Below, piece after piece: positions 47,225 to 58,640 of a stretch of DNA of 64,000 bases. A program made the translations under genes and the position numbers. How positions within the stretch are numbered: position 1 is the first letter of the stretch; the number at the start of each line of letters is the position of its first letter. The notes beneath the pieces were generated by a model that did not search any database, had not been told where the DNA came from, and was given only the letters and a program-made list of their open reading frames with translations. Origin of the DNA: Craterostigma plantagineum (Eukaryota; Streptophyta; Magnoliopsida; Lamiales; Linderniaceae); assembly GCA_027422505.1 (NCBI GenBank), contig JAPQWV010000002.1:24282501-24346500 (forward strand), read 5' to 3'.

Positions 47225-47472
47225 AGGTATCATTGCTTGTTGTGTGTTGCCCCATTTATGTTAACTTATCGCATGTTAAGGAACTTCAATAAGTTGAGAT
47301 TCTTGCTTCGTCATGTGCACTGAGTGATTTAAAGCATTGATCTTGGATTCATATAAGCTGAAAAGAGTTTGAAATTTGAAATGACTCAGTGGATTTCAGT
47401 TGGGTTATAATGTAATGATACATATACATATGCACCTTCCGCCGCCAACGAAATCCAGCTATCCGCCGGCGT

Positions 47473-48991
47473 TAGGAACCCTCGAGCGCGCGAGCTCGTG
47501 CGCTTTGACAAATACACGCCCGAAGATCATCAGTACACTCGAATTGAGGTCCGAAAAATCCGTATTCCGTACGATTCTTTGCGTGTTCTCTTCTCGTCAC
47601 GTCACAAGACGAGGGCCGCGACGGCCGACAGAGGAGGGGCGCCGGAAAAGCATCCCGGCAAATGCTGGACGCCGATCTGTGGCTGCACAGGGAAAAAAGG
47701 TCGTGCGCAGTATACCTGGGATCTCAATTGGGGATTTCTTTACTACAAAATGAAACTGTGCGTCGTTGGACTCCACGGCCACCCTCAGGCCGGAATTGAC
47801 TTCCTTCCGGCGAGACACATCACCGATGACCCCATAGCCACCAGCGTCATAGTCTCCGGCGGGTACGAAGACAACCAAGACCTAGGCCACGTAATTTGGT
47901 ACTCGGGCCATGATTAGATAAGCAAGGAATGCAGACCCACAATCAGAAGCTCGAAGGTGCAAACGTAGCCATGGATAAAAGCATGGCTCATAAGATCGAG
48001 GTGATGTAGGGAAAGTCTACGTCTACGATGGCTCATATAACGTTGTAGAAAAACAGTTCGAAAAGGGCAAATCGGGGTTTCGTCGTGTACAAATTCAGGC
48101 TTGTTAGGATCGAGGGCCAGCCTTCGAAGGGGAGCAGCACTGTGGAGTTCGCCAAGAACGTGAGAAATGCCCACTCGATAACCTTCCCAATGGCTACGCA
48201 CGCCGAGATCTTTCGTCCAACAAAGAGAAACTTGCAGTCCTCTTCTTCAACGACCTCGATAAGAACAACGAGCCACTTAAATCTGAATACGTTTATCTTC
48301 CTCAAACTATCTTCCAACAGATTAAGTATGGAAACGGTTTCAACTGCGTCGAATCTTGTTTGGCTGATTGCTCGTGTGCTGCGAAGAACGGGGACAGAAC
48401 GATAAGGAAGGAACACTTCACAAGGGGGTAGCTGTTGATCTTTGAGTGCGGGCCAACGTGTAGGTGCCCGAAATCGTGCAGAAACCGCGGGAACCAAAAT
48501 GGTACGAGCTGTCGATTCGAAGTTTTCAGGTCGAGTGAGACGTGTTGGGAGCGTGAGGTCGTTGGACTTGATAAAGGCGAGAACTCCCGTGTGTGAGTAC
48601 GCTGGGGTGGCTATTACCCCCGGCAGTTTGAGACCCTTTCGATGAACAGAGCAGATAACTTGATCTGCCCGAGAAGGTTCGGGCAGGGGTGGAAGGAGTG
48701 GGTGACGTGTCTCGGGTTTTCCCGGGCTACGTGTGCCCGGAATTTCCCGCGTTGCCCGCGCTGGAGTTTGCTTTGGAGGTATCGGTGTATAGGAACGTTG
48801 CGTGCTATATAAGCCACTGTTCGGTACCTAATTTGTTCGTGCAGTTTGTCTTGAACGATCATGGTGACGTGGTGTTTCCGAGGGTGATGGTTTTTGCGTT
48901 GGAGAATATCCCGCCGTTGAAGGAGCTTAACCTCGATTATGGAGTTGCTGATGGGGCGACGGCGGGGGAGCTTTTTTTGATAGGCGAGTAG
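47473..48991 (+). pseudogene. SUVH-type histone H3K9 methyltransferase pseudogene, intronless
   Basis: Pieces in order but in shifting frames: IRIPYDSLRVLFSS; the SRA/YDG domain (LCVVGLHGHPQAGIDFLPA, ATSVIVSGGYEDNQD) ending at TAG 47915; GKVYVYDGSYNVVEKQFEK and KFRLVRIEGQPSKGSS; then LFFNDLDKNNEPLKSEYVYL; the pre-SET Cys cluster (CVESCLADCSCAAKNGD, FECGPTCRCPKSCRNRG); SET (RVCEYAGVAIT, VYRNVACYISHCSVPNLFVQ, LDYGVADG). Stops and frame changes occur at about 47915, 48008, 48080, 48200, 48428 and 48540. SUVH proteins bind methylated DNA through SRA and, in active members, methylate H3K9. Many SUVH genes are naturally intronless, so this need not be a retrocopy. There are too many breaks for sequencing error alone. 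Confidence 0.85.
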
Positions 48992-49292
48992 TAGCTCTCA
49001 GAACGCCTTTTTTTTTCTCTTTCCGGCCTGTGTTTTGTTTCGTTTTTTTTTCTTCGTTTTGTGTCTCTTTCACTATTGATGAGAGCTTTCTTTTCTTCTT
49101 TTTTGGCAGATTGATCTACAGTCGAATTGTGGCATATACTTTGGTTACTAAATTGGCCACAAATCTTAGTCTCTCCGCTCTACACAAATCTACTATCCCA
49201 GCGCACTTTGTCGACTAAACGAAAAAACATAGAAATCTTGTATGAATCCACCTATGCAATAAGGCATCGAAAGAGAGTGTGTGTGTGTATGA

Positions 49293-50729
49293 TCAAGGAA
49301 CGAGGTTAAAATTTTCGTCCAAGAGCGAACGTACTTGAACGAGGGAAGAAACTTTGTAGTCGGGCTTGAATTCAACTTTGTCGTACTCGGGGGAATCGTA
49401 CCTTCCCGTCTCGTCGAGCAAGCAAGCGAAAGCCCCGGCCCTTTTTCCACAGGCTACCTGCAAATATACCGAGCAGTAAGAGTAAGATTCCAAGATCGCA
49501 TCTTTTTTTTCAGTTTTTTTTTTTACAGTTTCTATGTTCTTTCTAGTTCGTACGAATATCAGGAAAAGGAAGCTTACGTCGTCCTTGAGGCTATCGCCGA
49601 TCATCATAACCTCGTTGGGGTGCACGCCCCAGTTTGAGCATATGTGTAGCAGAGGAGCCGGGTCGGGTTTGTAGGGCTTGAATTCCCTGCTTAATGCAGG
49701 AGAAAATATTACCTGCGAGAAAAGAAAAAAACTCAGAATTGCAAATCCACCTCGAAACTCATCATTCATGGTATGTCGATGGGGGGGAGGAAGAAAGGAT
49801 ATTGGGCGTAGAAGGCAGTAAACAAGAGATATCAAGCAAATGGTAAACCTACTCCGAAGCGTTGATGAAAAAGATCGACGGATTCCTTGACGTTTCTGGT
49901 GATTAACCCTCTTCTGGAAATGGATTCAAAAGGGAGGAAAGAATGCCAACAGTTCAGCAATGGAGTTCCAGTAAAATGATAAAAGAAAATGGATTGATAT
50001 AGCTCAATTACTGTCATGAGTGTTTCAATTCAAAGGCGTAGAAAAATAATTACAATCTGAGAGGTTAACATCAAGAAACATCACCTAACATCAGTCCAGT
50101 TACAGAGCAGAAGCGAAGAAGCAGCATGAAATCTTAGGCTAAGATAAATCAAATTCCAAAGCAGAATCCATCTATGAGGAAGAAATTTTTACCTAATTTT
50201 CCTCGCATCAAGAAATCCACAGAGTTCTGAAGCACCTGCATGACATTCAAACGCAAAAGTGTTATTAAGCTCGAATGCAATCGACAAACGCAAAATCTTG
50301 AGCAAAATTCATGATGGATTTGCAATCTGCTACTAGGATACCGCAGATGAAGATAAAAAAAAAAAAAAACTAACAGTCTGAGCTCTAATCCTAACCTGGC
50401 ATGATTTGCAATCGGTCCAAGCCCTGCTTCTCAAAATCAGCGATAATCTCATACGCTCGCCTCTGTTTATCGGGACTCCAAGCCTCAATCTGGTGCAGAA
50501 TATCGATTCCTGAAGGATTATCCCTTTTGATCCTAACGTACTCTTCCTCGCCGAGCACCGCCTTGTACATCGCCTGAAAATCGATGACGGGGACCGTCAG
50601 CGTCCCGTCCATGTCGAAGACCATGCCGCGCAGGCGGCGCTTGGGAACGGTGGTAGCCATTGACGAAAATGCCCTTGATGGGTGGAGGGGAAGCAGCAAG
50701 GTTCTGATTGGTAGTAGTGCGAAGGGCAT
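49293..50729 (-). CDS. HAD-like hydrolase (At2g33255 type)
   Basis: Five exons: 50729-50396, 50235-50193, 49913-49853, 49712-49578, 49457-49293. The product is 245 residues. The N-terminus is rich in Leu, Arg and Ser (MPFALLPIRTLLLPLHPSRA), suggesting organelle import; a second Met at residue 24 (MATTVPKRR) could give a cytosolic form. HAD motifs: I, GMVFDMDGTL with nucleophile Asp and general acid Asp; II, GLITRN; III, the Lys of FKPYKPDPAP; IV, MMIGDSLKDD. Family members are phosphatases of the phosphoglycolate/beta-phosphoglucomutase type; the substrate of this group is not known to me. All splice phases agree and no break is seen. Confidence 0.9.
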
Positions 50730-51128
50730 TCTATATTATTCTTATCATTTCCGAGACTGTGAAAGTGATGGCGTATGGCGTGGTGTGAGATATGGAGCTC
50801 ATATTCCCGGGAATTCTTGTTTTCTTTTTCTTTTTTTTTTTTCACTAAAATATTTAATAAAATAAATATATTTGATATTAATTCTATCGTCTACCCTTTC
50901 GATCGAGCTGCATGCTATCAAAAGGTACGATCTTTATGCATAAAAATGGCGGCTTCGTCGATTTCAATCGTGGGTTTTTGAGCTATCTGTGGTTGCCTCC
51001 AAGAACAAGAATTCCCAGAATAATTTTTCTTGTAATTACTGAGACTTGATTCTATATGATTCTCAGCCATTATACATTATTATAATCTGCTCTATTAAAT
51101 CCATCCGTAGACCAACTAAGCAAACTTC
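50730..51128. other. Intergenic, HAD promoter
   Basis: T-rich stretch at 50820-50870. The last half must hold the 3' UTR of the membrane-protein gene. Nothing else seen. Confidence 0.5.
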
Positions 51129-52050
51129 TTAGTCCAAAGAGCTCAAGAATGGGAAAAATGACACCAAAAGCCTCAGCAACAGAGGCCCATCGTCCCCAAT
51201 CTGTCTATCTATGTTTCCATTCTCTGCATTTCTCTCATGCGATTCACCGTTCTTCGGAGCTTCTTCTATACCTTCATCTAGCTCGTCCCATCCACCGAAA
51301 CGATTGCCAGAACTGTCATCGTCCTTCTTAAGCCAAATTGGGTATGATTTCTTTCTCTTTCTCCAACTTTCTTGTTCGAATCGAACGCTCCTCGAACTCA
51401 TCTTCGGTCTTCGTCCCTTTTTCATCTTGGCTTTTCTACGCTTCTTGTTGCCCTTGTTGAGTGTCGTCTGCACTGCAAATGAAAGGGTCGACTGCGCTAA
51501 AGGGATCGCTAGCGCCATGAGGAAAGTCTTTGGACCAGTTGCTAGCAGCAGCGATGAGATTATAGCAGGTATCATCAAACCGTATGACCCAAATACCTGA
51601 AGAAATGAAAAAAGCTTTCGCCTTTAGAAATTGCTTCAGTAAGAGGAGAAGGAAAACAGAGAATGGATAAGATGATAGGTTAATTACCTTAAGAATCCAT
51701 ATGCTGTCGATGTAATCCTCCAACACTTCGAACCACTGATCCACTTCATCTCCGTCGTCTTCTTCATCCTCATCGCCGTCGCCGTCGTCTTTCAATCTGA
51801 GAAACCCAGTACTCAAACCCATTTTTCGAGACTTGCATATAAGAATTGGCCGCCGCCGCCGCCGCCACGTTGACGACGACGATGGTGATGAGAGGAATTT
51901 AAACAGAAAGATTGATGTATTGGAGATTGGGCAATAACGATGAATATGAAGAGGGTTTCTGTTCTTTGTAAAGAGGTATGAGTAGTGAGGTGAAGTGTCT
52001 CTGCTGTGTGTGTTTCGTTGTAGACGAAAGGTTTTGAGTGCATCTGCCAT
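51129..52050 (-). CDS. Plant-type membrane protein of unknown function, probably plastid
   Basis: Two exons, 52050-51688 and 51596-51129, in phase. The product is 276 residues. The N-terminal 75 residues are rich in Ser, Arg, His and Thr with few acids, as in a chloroplast transit peptide. An acidic run (DDGDGDEDEEDDGDEVDQWF) follows, then EDYIDSIWILKVFGSYGLM, and two hydrophobic segments (MIPAIISSLLLATGPKTFL, MALAIPLAQSTLSFAVQTT). The rest is very basic (GNKKRRKAKMKKGRRPKMSS) and ends in a short hydrophobic tail. I know of no function. The split acidic/membrane/basic design suggests an envelope or thylakoid protein with an exposed charged tail. A later start at MGLSTGFLRL is possible. Confidence 0.75.
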
Positions 52051-52075
52051 TTACGACCAATGGAATCTTACCGAG

Positions 52076-52117
<42 letters not shown>

Positions 52118-52141
52118 TTATATATATATATATATATATAT
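52076..52141. repeat. (ATT)n-(AT)n microsatellite
   Basis: ATT repeats pass into AT repeats over about 65 bp, directly left of the Mutator-like element. Confidence 0.95.
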
Positions 52142-52517
52142 TCAAGTAGGTTTCAGACCCTTTTATTGGTTTAAATAGGAATAAGGACCTAGCTCATATT
52201 CACGTTAGGAAAAAGGACCAATTCAAGCTGAAAAGACAATTTTACCCTTGTTTTTTCCAGAAATTACATCAGACTTTTTAGACTAAATCTCACGTGATAT
52301 AAAGTGGTACATAAATCTTATTTAGTGGTATTTATTAAGAATGAAGTGGTATTATGATATGTAATAAGATACGCTGAGACTAAAATCGATTTTCAGTACA
52401 CAAACGCTAAAGTTAGCTTTCCAGCCTTCATCGAGAAAACCCGAAGAAGTTTCTACAGATCTGAACCCTTAATCGACGAAACCGACCGATTTCGACACTT
52501 CATCGACGAATCTTGCG

Positions 52518-52607
52518 ATGGCTCCGAAGAAGAACCCCGTCGATCGGCAAGAAAGTGCCCGGAAGAGGAAGAAGGAAGTTGTTGGGAAGAAGAACGGCGT
52601 CGAATGA
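52518..52607 (+). pseudogene. Short lysine-rich frame, probable transposon gene 5' remnant
   Basis: Twenty-nine codons starting MAPKKNPVDRQESARKRKKE and ending GKKNGVE, then TGA. It has a nuclear-localisation look much like the MAKRKTRSSEP start of the DUF1985 gene. Nothing codes downstream, only repeats. Confidence 0.4.
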
Positions 52608-52716
52608 TGGCTCTGATTGTGTTTTGACTGTGTTTAGCACTTTTAGTGCTTTGAATGATTGTACTGCTTCTGTTTTTTACTCTATTTTGCGTTTTGAACT
52701 AGTTCTACTTTCGTAC

Positions 52717-53960
52717 CACATCACATGTAAATTAAATCACTTAATAATATTCTGGTAACAATTTATACTCCATTCATAACAATAAATAAGAACAATGCAA
52801 AAGCGTCTTGGGCCTATTACCGTCTCCATCTTTATACAATACCACATCACATGTAAATTATACCACTTAAATATAGTTTGATACCAATTTATACTCCACT
52901 CGTAACAAAAAATACCCAGAAGCTTCATGGGCCTATTACCGTCTTCATATTTATAAAATACCACATCACATGTAAATTATACCACTTAATTATAATTTGG
53001 TATCAATTTATACTCCATTCGTAACAAACAATAAGAACATTCTAGAAGTTCCATGGGCATATTACCATCTCCATCTTATAAATACCACATCACATGTAAA
53101 TTATACTACTTAAGGATATTCTGGTACCAATTTATACTCCACTCGTAACAGAAAATAGGAACATTCCAAAGCTTCATAGGCCATCGTCTCCATCTTTATA
53201 CAATACCACATCACATGTAAATTATACCACTTAAGTAATTTTGGTACCAATTTATACGCCACTCGTAACAGAAAATAGGAACATTCCAAAAGCTTCATAG
53301 GCCATCGTCTCTATCTTTATAAAATACGACATCACATGTAAATTATATCACTTAAGTATATTCTGGTAACAATTTATACTCCAATCGCAACAGAAAATAG
53401 GAACATTCCAGAAGCTTCATGGGCCTATTATCGTCTCCATCTTTATACAATACCACATCACATGTAAACTATACCACTTAATAATATTTTACCTATTTAT
53501 ACTCCATTCATAACAAAAAATAAAAACATTCCAGAAGCTTCATGGGCCGTCAAACCATCTCCATCTTTATACAATACCACATCACATTAAATCATACCAC
53601 TTCACCGTAGTTTCGTACCAATTTATACTCCATTCATAACAAAAAATAAGAACACTCCAGAAGCTTCATTGGCCGTCAAACCGTCTCTATCTTTATACAA
53701 TACCACATCACATGTAAATCATACCACCTTCACGTAGTTTCATACCAATTTATACTCCATTCATAACAAAAAATAAGAACATTCCAGAAGCTTCATGGAC
53801 CGTTAGTGAATATGATCTCTCCATCATTATATGATACCACATCACATGTAAACTATACCACTTAATAATATTTTGGTAACCATTTATACTATTCTGATAA
53901 CAATACATTACGAAACAATACCACATTAACTCGTTGTAATACCAGATCTATACCATATAA
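52717..53960. repeat. Tandem array of about 10 units, period near 124 bp
   Basis: ACCACATCACATGTAAATTA recurs at about 52717, 52841, 52960, 53085, 53205, 53327, 53452, 53576, 53702 and 53836. Each unit goes on with TACCACTTAA, ACCAATTTATACTCCA, AACATTCCAGAAGCTTCATG and CCGTCTCCATCTTTATAC. Units differ by point changes and small indels, so the array is not brand new. Confidence 0.9.
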
Positions 53961-55120
53961 TGGTTCGAATAATTTCGTAAATAGAAGTTGGATTTTCGGT
54001 TGTAGAAGAATAAAAAACAAGGAAATATATGATTTGATGTATTTAAACCACCACGTTCCTTGATTTTGTCACGTTTATGCATATATGATGTAAGTAGTCA
54101 AGTAATGAGGTTTGGATCATGTAAAATTTACACCAACGCAAATCATAGACAACTATATTTACATCACATTGATATTTACCATTACGAATTACAACAAATG
54201 TATCCTAACCAACATTATACGTCAGTAAATAACAAATCTTACGATAATAAACCCTTAATCGTAACCCCGAAAACGTTTATCCTAAGATCCGATACTCTAA
54301 AACATAAAACTGTATACCCTAGCACGAAAACCGTAATCTGTAACACATTGCATTTCTGGTACCACATTATTACATGAATACATACTATATAAAAGTTCCC
54401 CACAATAATTATGAGATTTAGCTTTCCCGCCCAAAGAGTGCGACTTGCTATACCAGTTTACGCCTCCATTATACCACTTAATAGTCTTTTGGTAACCGTT
54501 TATACTATCCTGATGACAATATATTACGAAATGATACCACATTAAGTCGTACTGATACTAGATAATATGTTATCTGTACCATATTAATGGTTCGAATAAT
54601 TTCGTAAATAAAAGTTGCTTTTCTCCGTTGTAGAAGAATAAAAATCATGGAAATATATGATTTGATGTATTTAAACCACCAAGTTCCTTGATTTTGTCAC
54701 GTTTATGCAAATATGATGTAAGTAGTCAAGTAATAAGGTTTGGATCATGTAAAATGTACACCAATGCAAATCGTAGACAACGATATTTACATCACATTGA
54801 TATTTACCATTACGAATTACAACAAATGTATCCTAACCAACATATACGTCAATCCTATAACAAATCTTACGATAATAAACCCTTAATTGTAACCCCGAAA
54901 ATGTTTATCCTAAGATCCGATACTCTAAAACATAAAACTGGATACCCTAGCACGAAGATAGTAATATGTAACACATACTGCATTTCTGGTACCACATTAT
55001 TACATGAATATATACTACATAAAAGTCCCCGCCCAAAATAATATTGAGATTCAGCTTTCCCGCCCAAAACAGCGTGTCTTGCTATACCAGTTTACGCCTC
55101 CATTATACCACTTTACTCTG
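53961..55120. repeat. Tandem duplication, period about 627 bp
   Basis: TGGTTCGAATAATTTCGTAA at 53961 recurs at 54588, and similarity continues through GATTTTGTCACGTTTATGC, CATTACGAATTACAACAAAT and TTTACGCCTCCATTATACCA. The copies are around 90 percent alike by eye. Confidence 0.85.
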
Positions 55121-55189
55121 TTTTAGTACCACGTCTTATGAAATTATTACCGAATGAGAATAAGTAATAGTTATTGTTGCTATACCATT

Positions 55190-56225
55190 TTACTCTGTTT
55201 TAGTACCTCATTATATGAAATTAATACCAAATTAGAATAATATCTCGTACCAGTTCGTGTAACGCTTTTTATCGCAACTATACCACTTTACGCCACTATT
55301 GTACCGAGCCTTATGGAAACTATACCACTTACGCCTTTCTGATACCACATAACGAACACTCAATTAAACTATTTTTTCTGACAATTTCACTTTCATTTCG
55401 TTAATCTTGATGGACGAACGATTGAGGGGCCACTGAGGCGCGGCGTAATTTCCAAGCTATGGGTCTCTTGAATTTATGCATATTAGCTTTAATTTCGACC
55501 AAAAACATGCTCGATTTATCTAATTTGCGTAAATGAATTTCTAGAAATTATTCCTCACAGATCTTAAATCTGACGACTTAAATATTATTGAGATTGTCCA
55601 GTACACATCAAACTTGATTTTGTGCTCAGTATGCTAAAAAATTTACGGCAAATCGATCGTTGAAATAGTTTTTCGATTGATACCATTTGAATAACATTTG
55701 GAAACCACATCTTATGGTAGTTATACCAGTTAACGCTGTTTTAGTACCTGATCATATAAAATTAATACCAATTAGAATAATACCACGTACCAGTTCGAGT
55801 AACGCTTCTTATCGTAACTATACCACTTTATGCCACTACTGTACCGAATCTTACGGAAATTATACCACTTACGCCTTTCTGATACCACATTACGGACCTT
55901 TAAACAATTTTTCTCTGGCGATTTCACTTTCAATTCGTTAATCTTTAGCGACGAACGATCGAGTCACCACTAAGGCGCGACATAATATTCAAGCTATGGG
56001 TCTCTCGAATTTATGCATATTAACTTTAATTTCGACAAAAGACATGCTCGATTTATCTTATTTGGGTAAATAAATTTGTAGAAATTATTCCTCACATATC
56101 TTAATCCGACGACGTGCATATCATTGATATTGTCGAGTACTCATCAAAATTGATTTTACGACCAGTATGCTCGAAAATTTAGGGCAAATCGATCGTTGAA
56201 ATAGTTTTTTCGATAGATACCATTT
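55190..56225. repeat. Tandem duplication, period about 548 bp
   Basis: TTTTAGTACCTCATTATATG at 55192 and TTTTAGTACCTGATCATATA at 55740 start two related copies, sharing GTACCAGTTCG, CAACTATACCACTTTA or close variants, and GGGTCTCT(T/C)GAATTTATGC. Confidence 0.85.
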
Positions 56226-56445
56226 GAATAACATCTGATAACATAATAATATCAATTCATACCTCTTTATATAACACCTACAAGGGGCATTTTCGTCAAA
56301 TCGTTGTTTATGTCCTTTACTTTGAATTTTATATGGAGTTGGTCATTAAAACTATGTTTCATACGAAGAGGACCTGAACTCAAAATGTAAGTTACGAAGG
56401 GGCCTGATTTCGAAACTTCCCCATATTATTTCTACAAAATTACTA

Positions 56446-56685
56446 CTCACTCCGTCCCAAACCATTTTGGACATTTAGGGTATGGCACGGTTTTAAGAAA
56501 TTGAATATTTTAATAATATAGTACAATTAAAAGGTGAAAAGTGTATATTTTGACACGTCTTTTAAGAATATTTAATAGTATTATGTTGATTGTTTGTGGT
56601 AGATTTTGCTATAAAAGGAAATGTCCAAAACGGTTTGGGACGCCCGATATAGTATAATATTCAAAACGATTTGGGACGGAGGTAG
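56446..56685. mobile_element. Stowaway-like MITE, copy 2
   Basis: 240 bp, CTCACTCCGTCCCAAACC to GGGACGGAGGTAG, TA on both sides. It is the inverted form of copy 1 (internal ATTGATTGTTTGTGGT-type order). Confidence 0.88.
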
Positions 56686-56863
56686 TATTTCTTTTAGCAA
56701 TTCAATAAGTCATCATCTATGAGAAAACCTTAAAATTTTAAATTATATATCAGATCGAATTAATTTTCATTGTAAACTAAGAAAATCGTTACATTTATCC
56801 ATACAATGTTTCTTTGAAAATGACATTAGATTTGGAAGGTCAAACAAAATTACAAGACAAATA

Positions 56864-57098
56864 CTCCCTCCGCCCCATAAGTTTATGGACATTTGGGTAT
56901 TGGCACGAGAATTAAGAAACTGAATATTTTAATAATGAAGTGTGTTGGAAAGGTAAAAAAGTGTATGTTTTAACATTTGATGATATTTAATATTATTATA
57001 TTGATTGTTTGTGTGTTTTTTGCTAAAAAAGGAAATGTACAAAAGATGTGGGACGCCCGATTTAGTAAAATGTACAAAAACTTTTGGGACGGAGGGAG
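56864..57098. mobile_element. Stowaway-like MITE, copy 3
   Basis: 235 bp, CTCCCTCCGCCCCATAAG to GGGACGGAGGGAG, TA on both sides, same orientation as copy 2 and only 178 bp from it. Confidence 0.88.
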
Positions 57099-57446
57099 TA
57101 GTAGATTTGGTTTTCACTATCATTCATAGTGGACATAGAAGAACAAAATCACTTATAGACTTGGTTCTTCCATGTTAACTATAGCACATAGAAGGGTTAT
57201 AGGCATTCCATTGTTCCATAATGAGCATGTCCATACAAGGTCAAAATCAAGGTGTCTAACAAGGTTGGTCAAATACGATAAATATATTTGTTCATACTAT
57301 GGAGTGAAAGTTTCCTGGCTCTTGTGTCGGCCGTGCTTAGTGTAAGAAGGTTTGATAAATGAGCAAAAGTTTGAGAGGAAACAATTGTCGAAACTGCTTT
57401 GTAAACCAAGATCGATTGTGCACCATCTCAAGCTAAGCAATATGTC

Positions 57447-58122
57447 CAGGGGCGGATCTAGAAATAATTTACTGAGGGGCCGTAAGATAAACATGACCGC
57501 CTTTATATAACTTTCTTAGTTGGTGATGCCTTTTTTTGAAGCAAAGTGAGACCATTAAGTATAAATATCGACTATACAAATGACGTCAACGACCTAACAT
57601 TGCCCAAAGAGTTGTGTGGTTCTTTGCGATAGACCATGATATATTTCAAAATCCGATCATTAAAATATTTGCATTCATGACGAGATTAAGTTAGACCATA
57701 TACTTTTAAAAACTAATATATTGTTTATACTTCCAATGGACTAAGAAAATAAAAAGGTGGAAAAAAAGTTAAATAGCAAATAAATTTTCATCAACTAAAC
57801 AAGTAGTAATATTTTAGTATAATAAGTAAAGAGAGAAAAGTAAAAGAACTAAAAGGAAAAGCTAAAAATAAAAGAACCAAAACAAAAATAGCATGTTGGA
57901 AAAGAAAATAACAAAAATAACAACAAAGCCCATTTGAAATTCACAACCTTCTACATAGATTTGTTTTCCAGCCACCTGAGCCACTACAAATGATGGTATT
58001 AATGGCGTAAAATATTTTTATATATACGTAACAATGCTATTAGTTACACATATAGTACTAAAAAGTTCGGAAATTTTCGCGGGGGCCGTGGCCCCGCCGC
58101 CCGTAAGATAGATCCGCCCCTG
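57447..58122. mobile_element. hAT MITE (CAGGGGCGGATC family)
   Basis: 676 bp with ends CAGGGGCGGATCTAG and TAGATCCGCCCCTG. The 8-bp target duplication is AATATGTC (57439-57446) / AATACGTC (58123-58130), one mismatch. No open frame of note. Confidence 0.9.
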
Positions 58123-58640
58123 AATACGTCATAAACAATAAAATCTCGTTTTCAACAACCATCGTGACAATTTGAAAAAAGAAGTACAATAACTCTAACT
58201 ATTACGATGAAGCACCATATAGCTCCATTCTCGTTTTATCATATTATGTTGAGTTGTTTGGCACATCTTAACGACTCTGTCACTACAACAAATGCCTCTT
58301 AATTTATCTTACCGCTCACATTCAAAAGGTAGGTAAGAAATTAACTACTCCAAACTTTAAAAGTTTTCTATCTATTCAATAATTTATGACACTTAAGAAC
58401 TGATCTAATTCTAGTGCTCATATTATTAGAATCTTTAGCGAAGCAAACACAGACAAAGATGTAAATAAGAGTGTATATAATAACTCGGCTTGTCCAACCG
58501 GATATAGCAGCTAATGGCAACAAAATGAGAAGAATTCATATTTCAATTAGATATAGTCTAATATTTATCAAAAAACTACGTAAACGAAGAGAAGTACATT
58601 AGTTATTGAAAAAATTTTAATTAAAATATGATGTAGTTCA
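58123..58640. other. Intergenic AT-rich DNA
   Basis: Nothing recognised. Confidence 0.5.

Larger units (their letters stand above)
52145..56421. mobile_element. Putative Mutator-like element filled with tandem repeats
   Basis: The left end (GTTTCAGACCCTTTTATTGG, AATAAGGACCTAG, AAAAAGGACCAATTC) and the complement of the right end (GTTTCGAAATCAGGCCCCTT, GAGTTCAGGTCCTC, AATGACCAACTCC) align loosely over about 100 bp, suggesting old terminal inverted repeats. The right end also has GGGGCATTTTCGTCAAAT, common near Mutator/VANDAL termini. The inside is mostly tandem repeats (52717-53960, 53961-55120, 55190-56225) plus a short lysine-rich frame at 52518. No target duplication could be fixed. The element type is inference. 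Confidence 0.5.

Noticed and set aside
52717..53960. Possible centromeric satellite
   Set aside because: Only about 10 copies, bounded by element-like ends and inside gene-bearing DNA.
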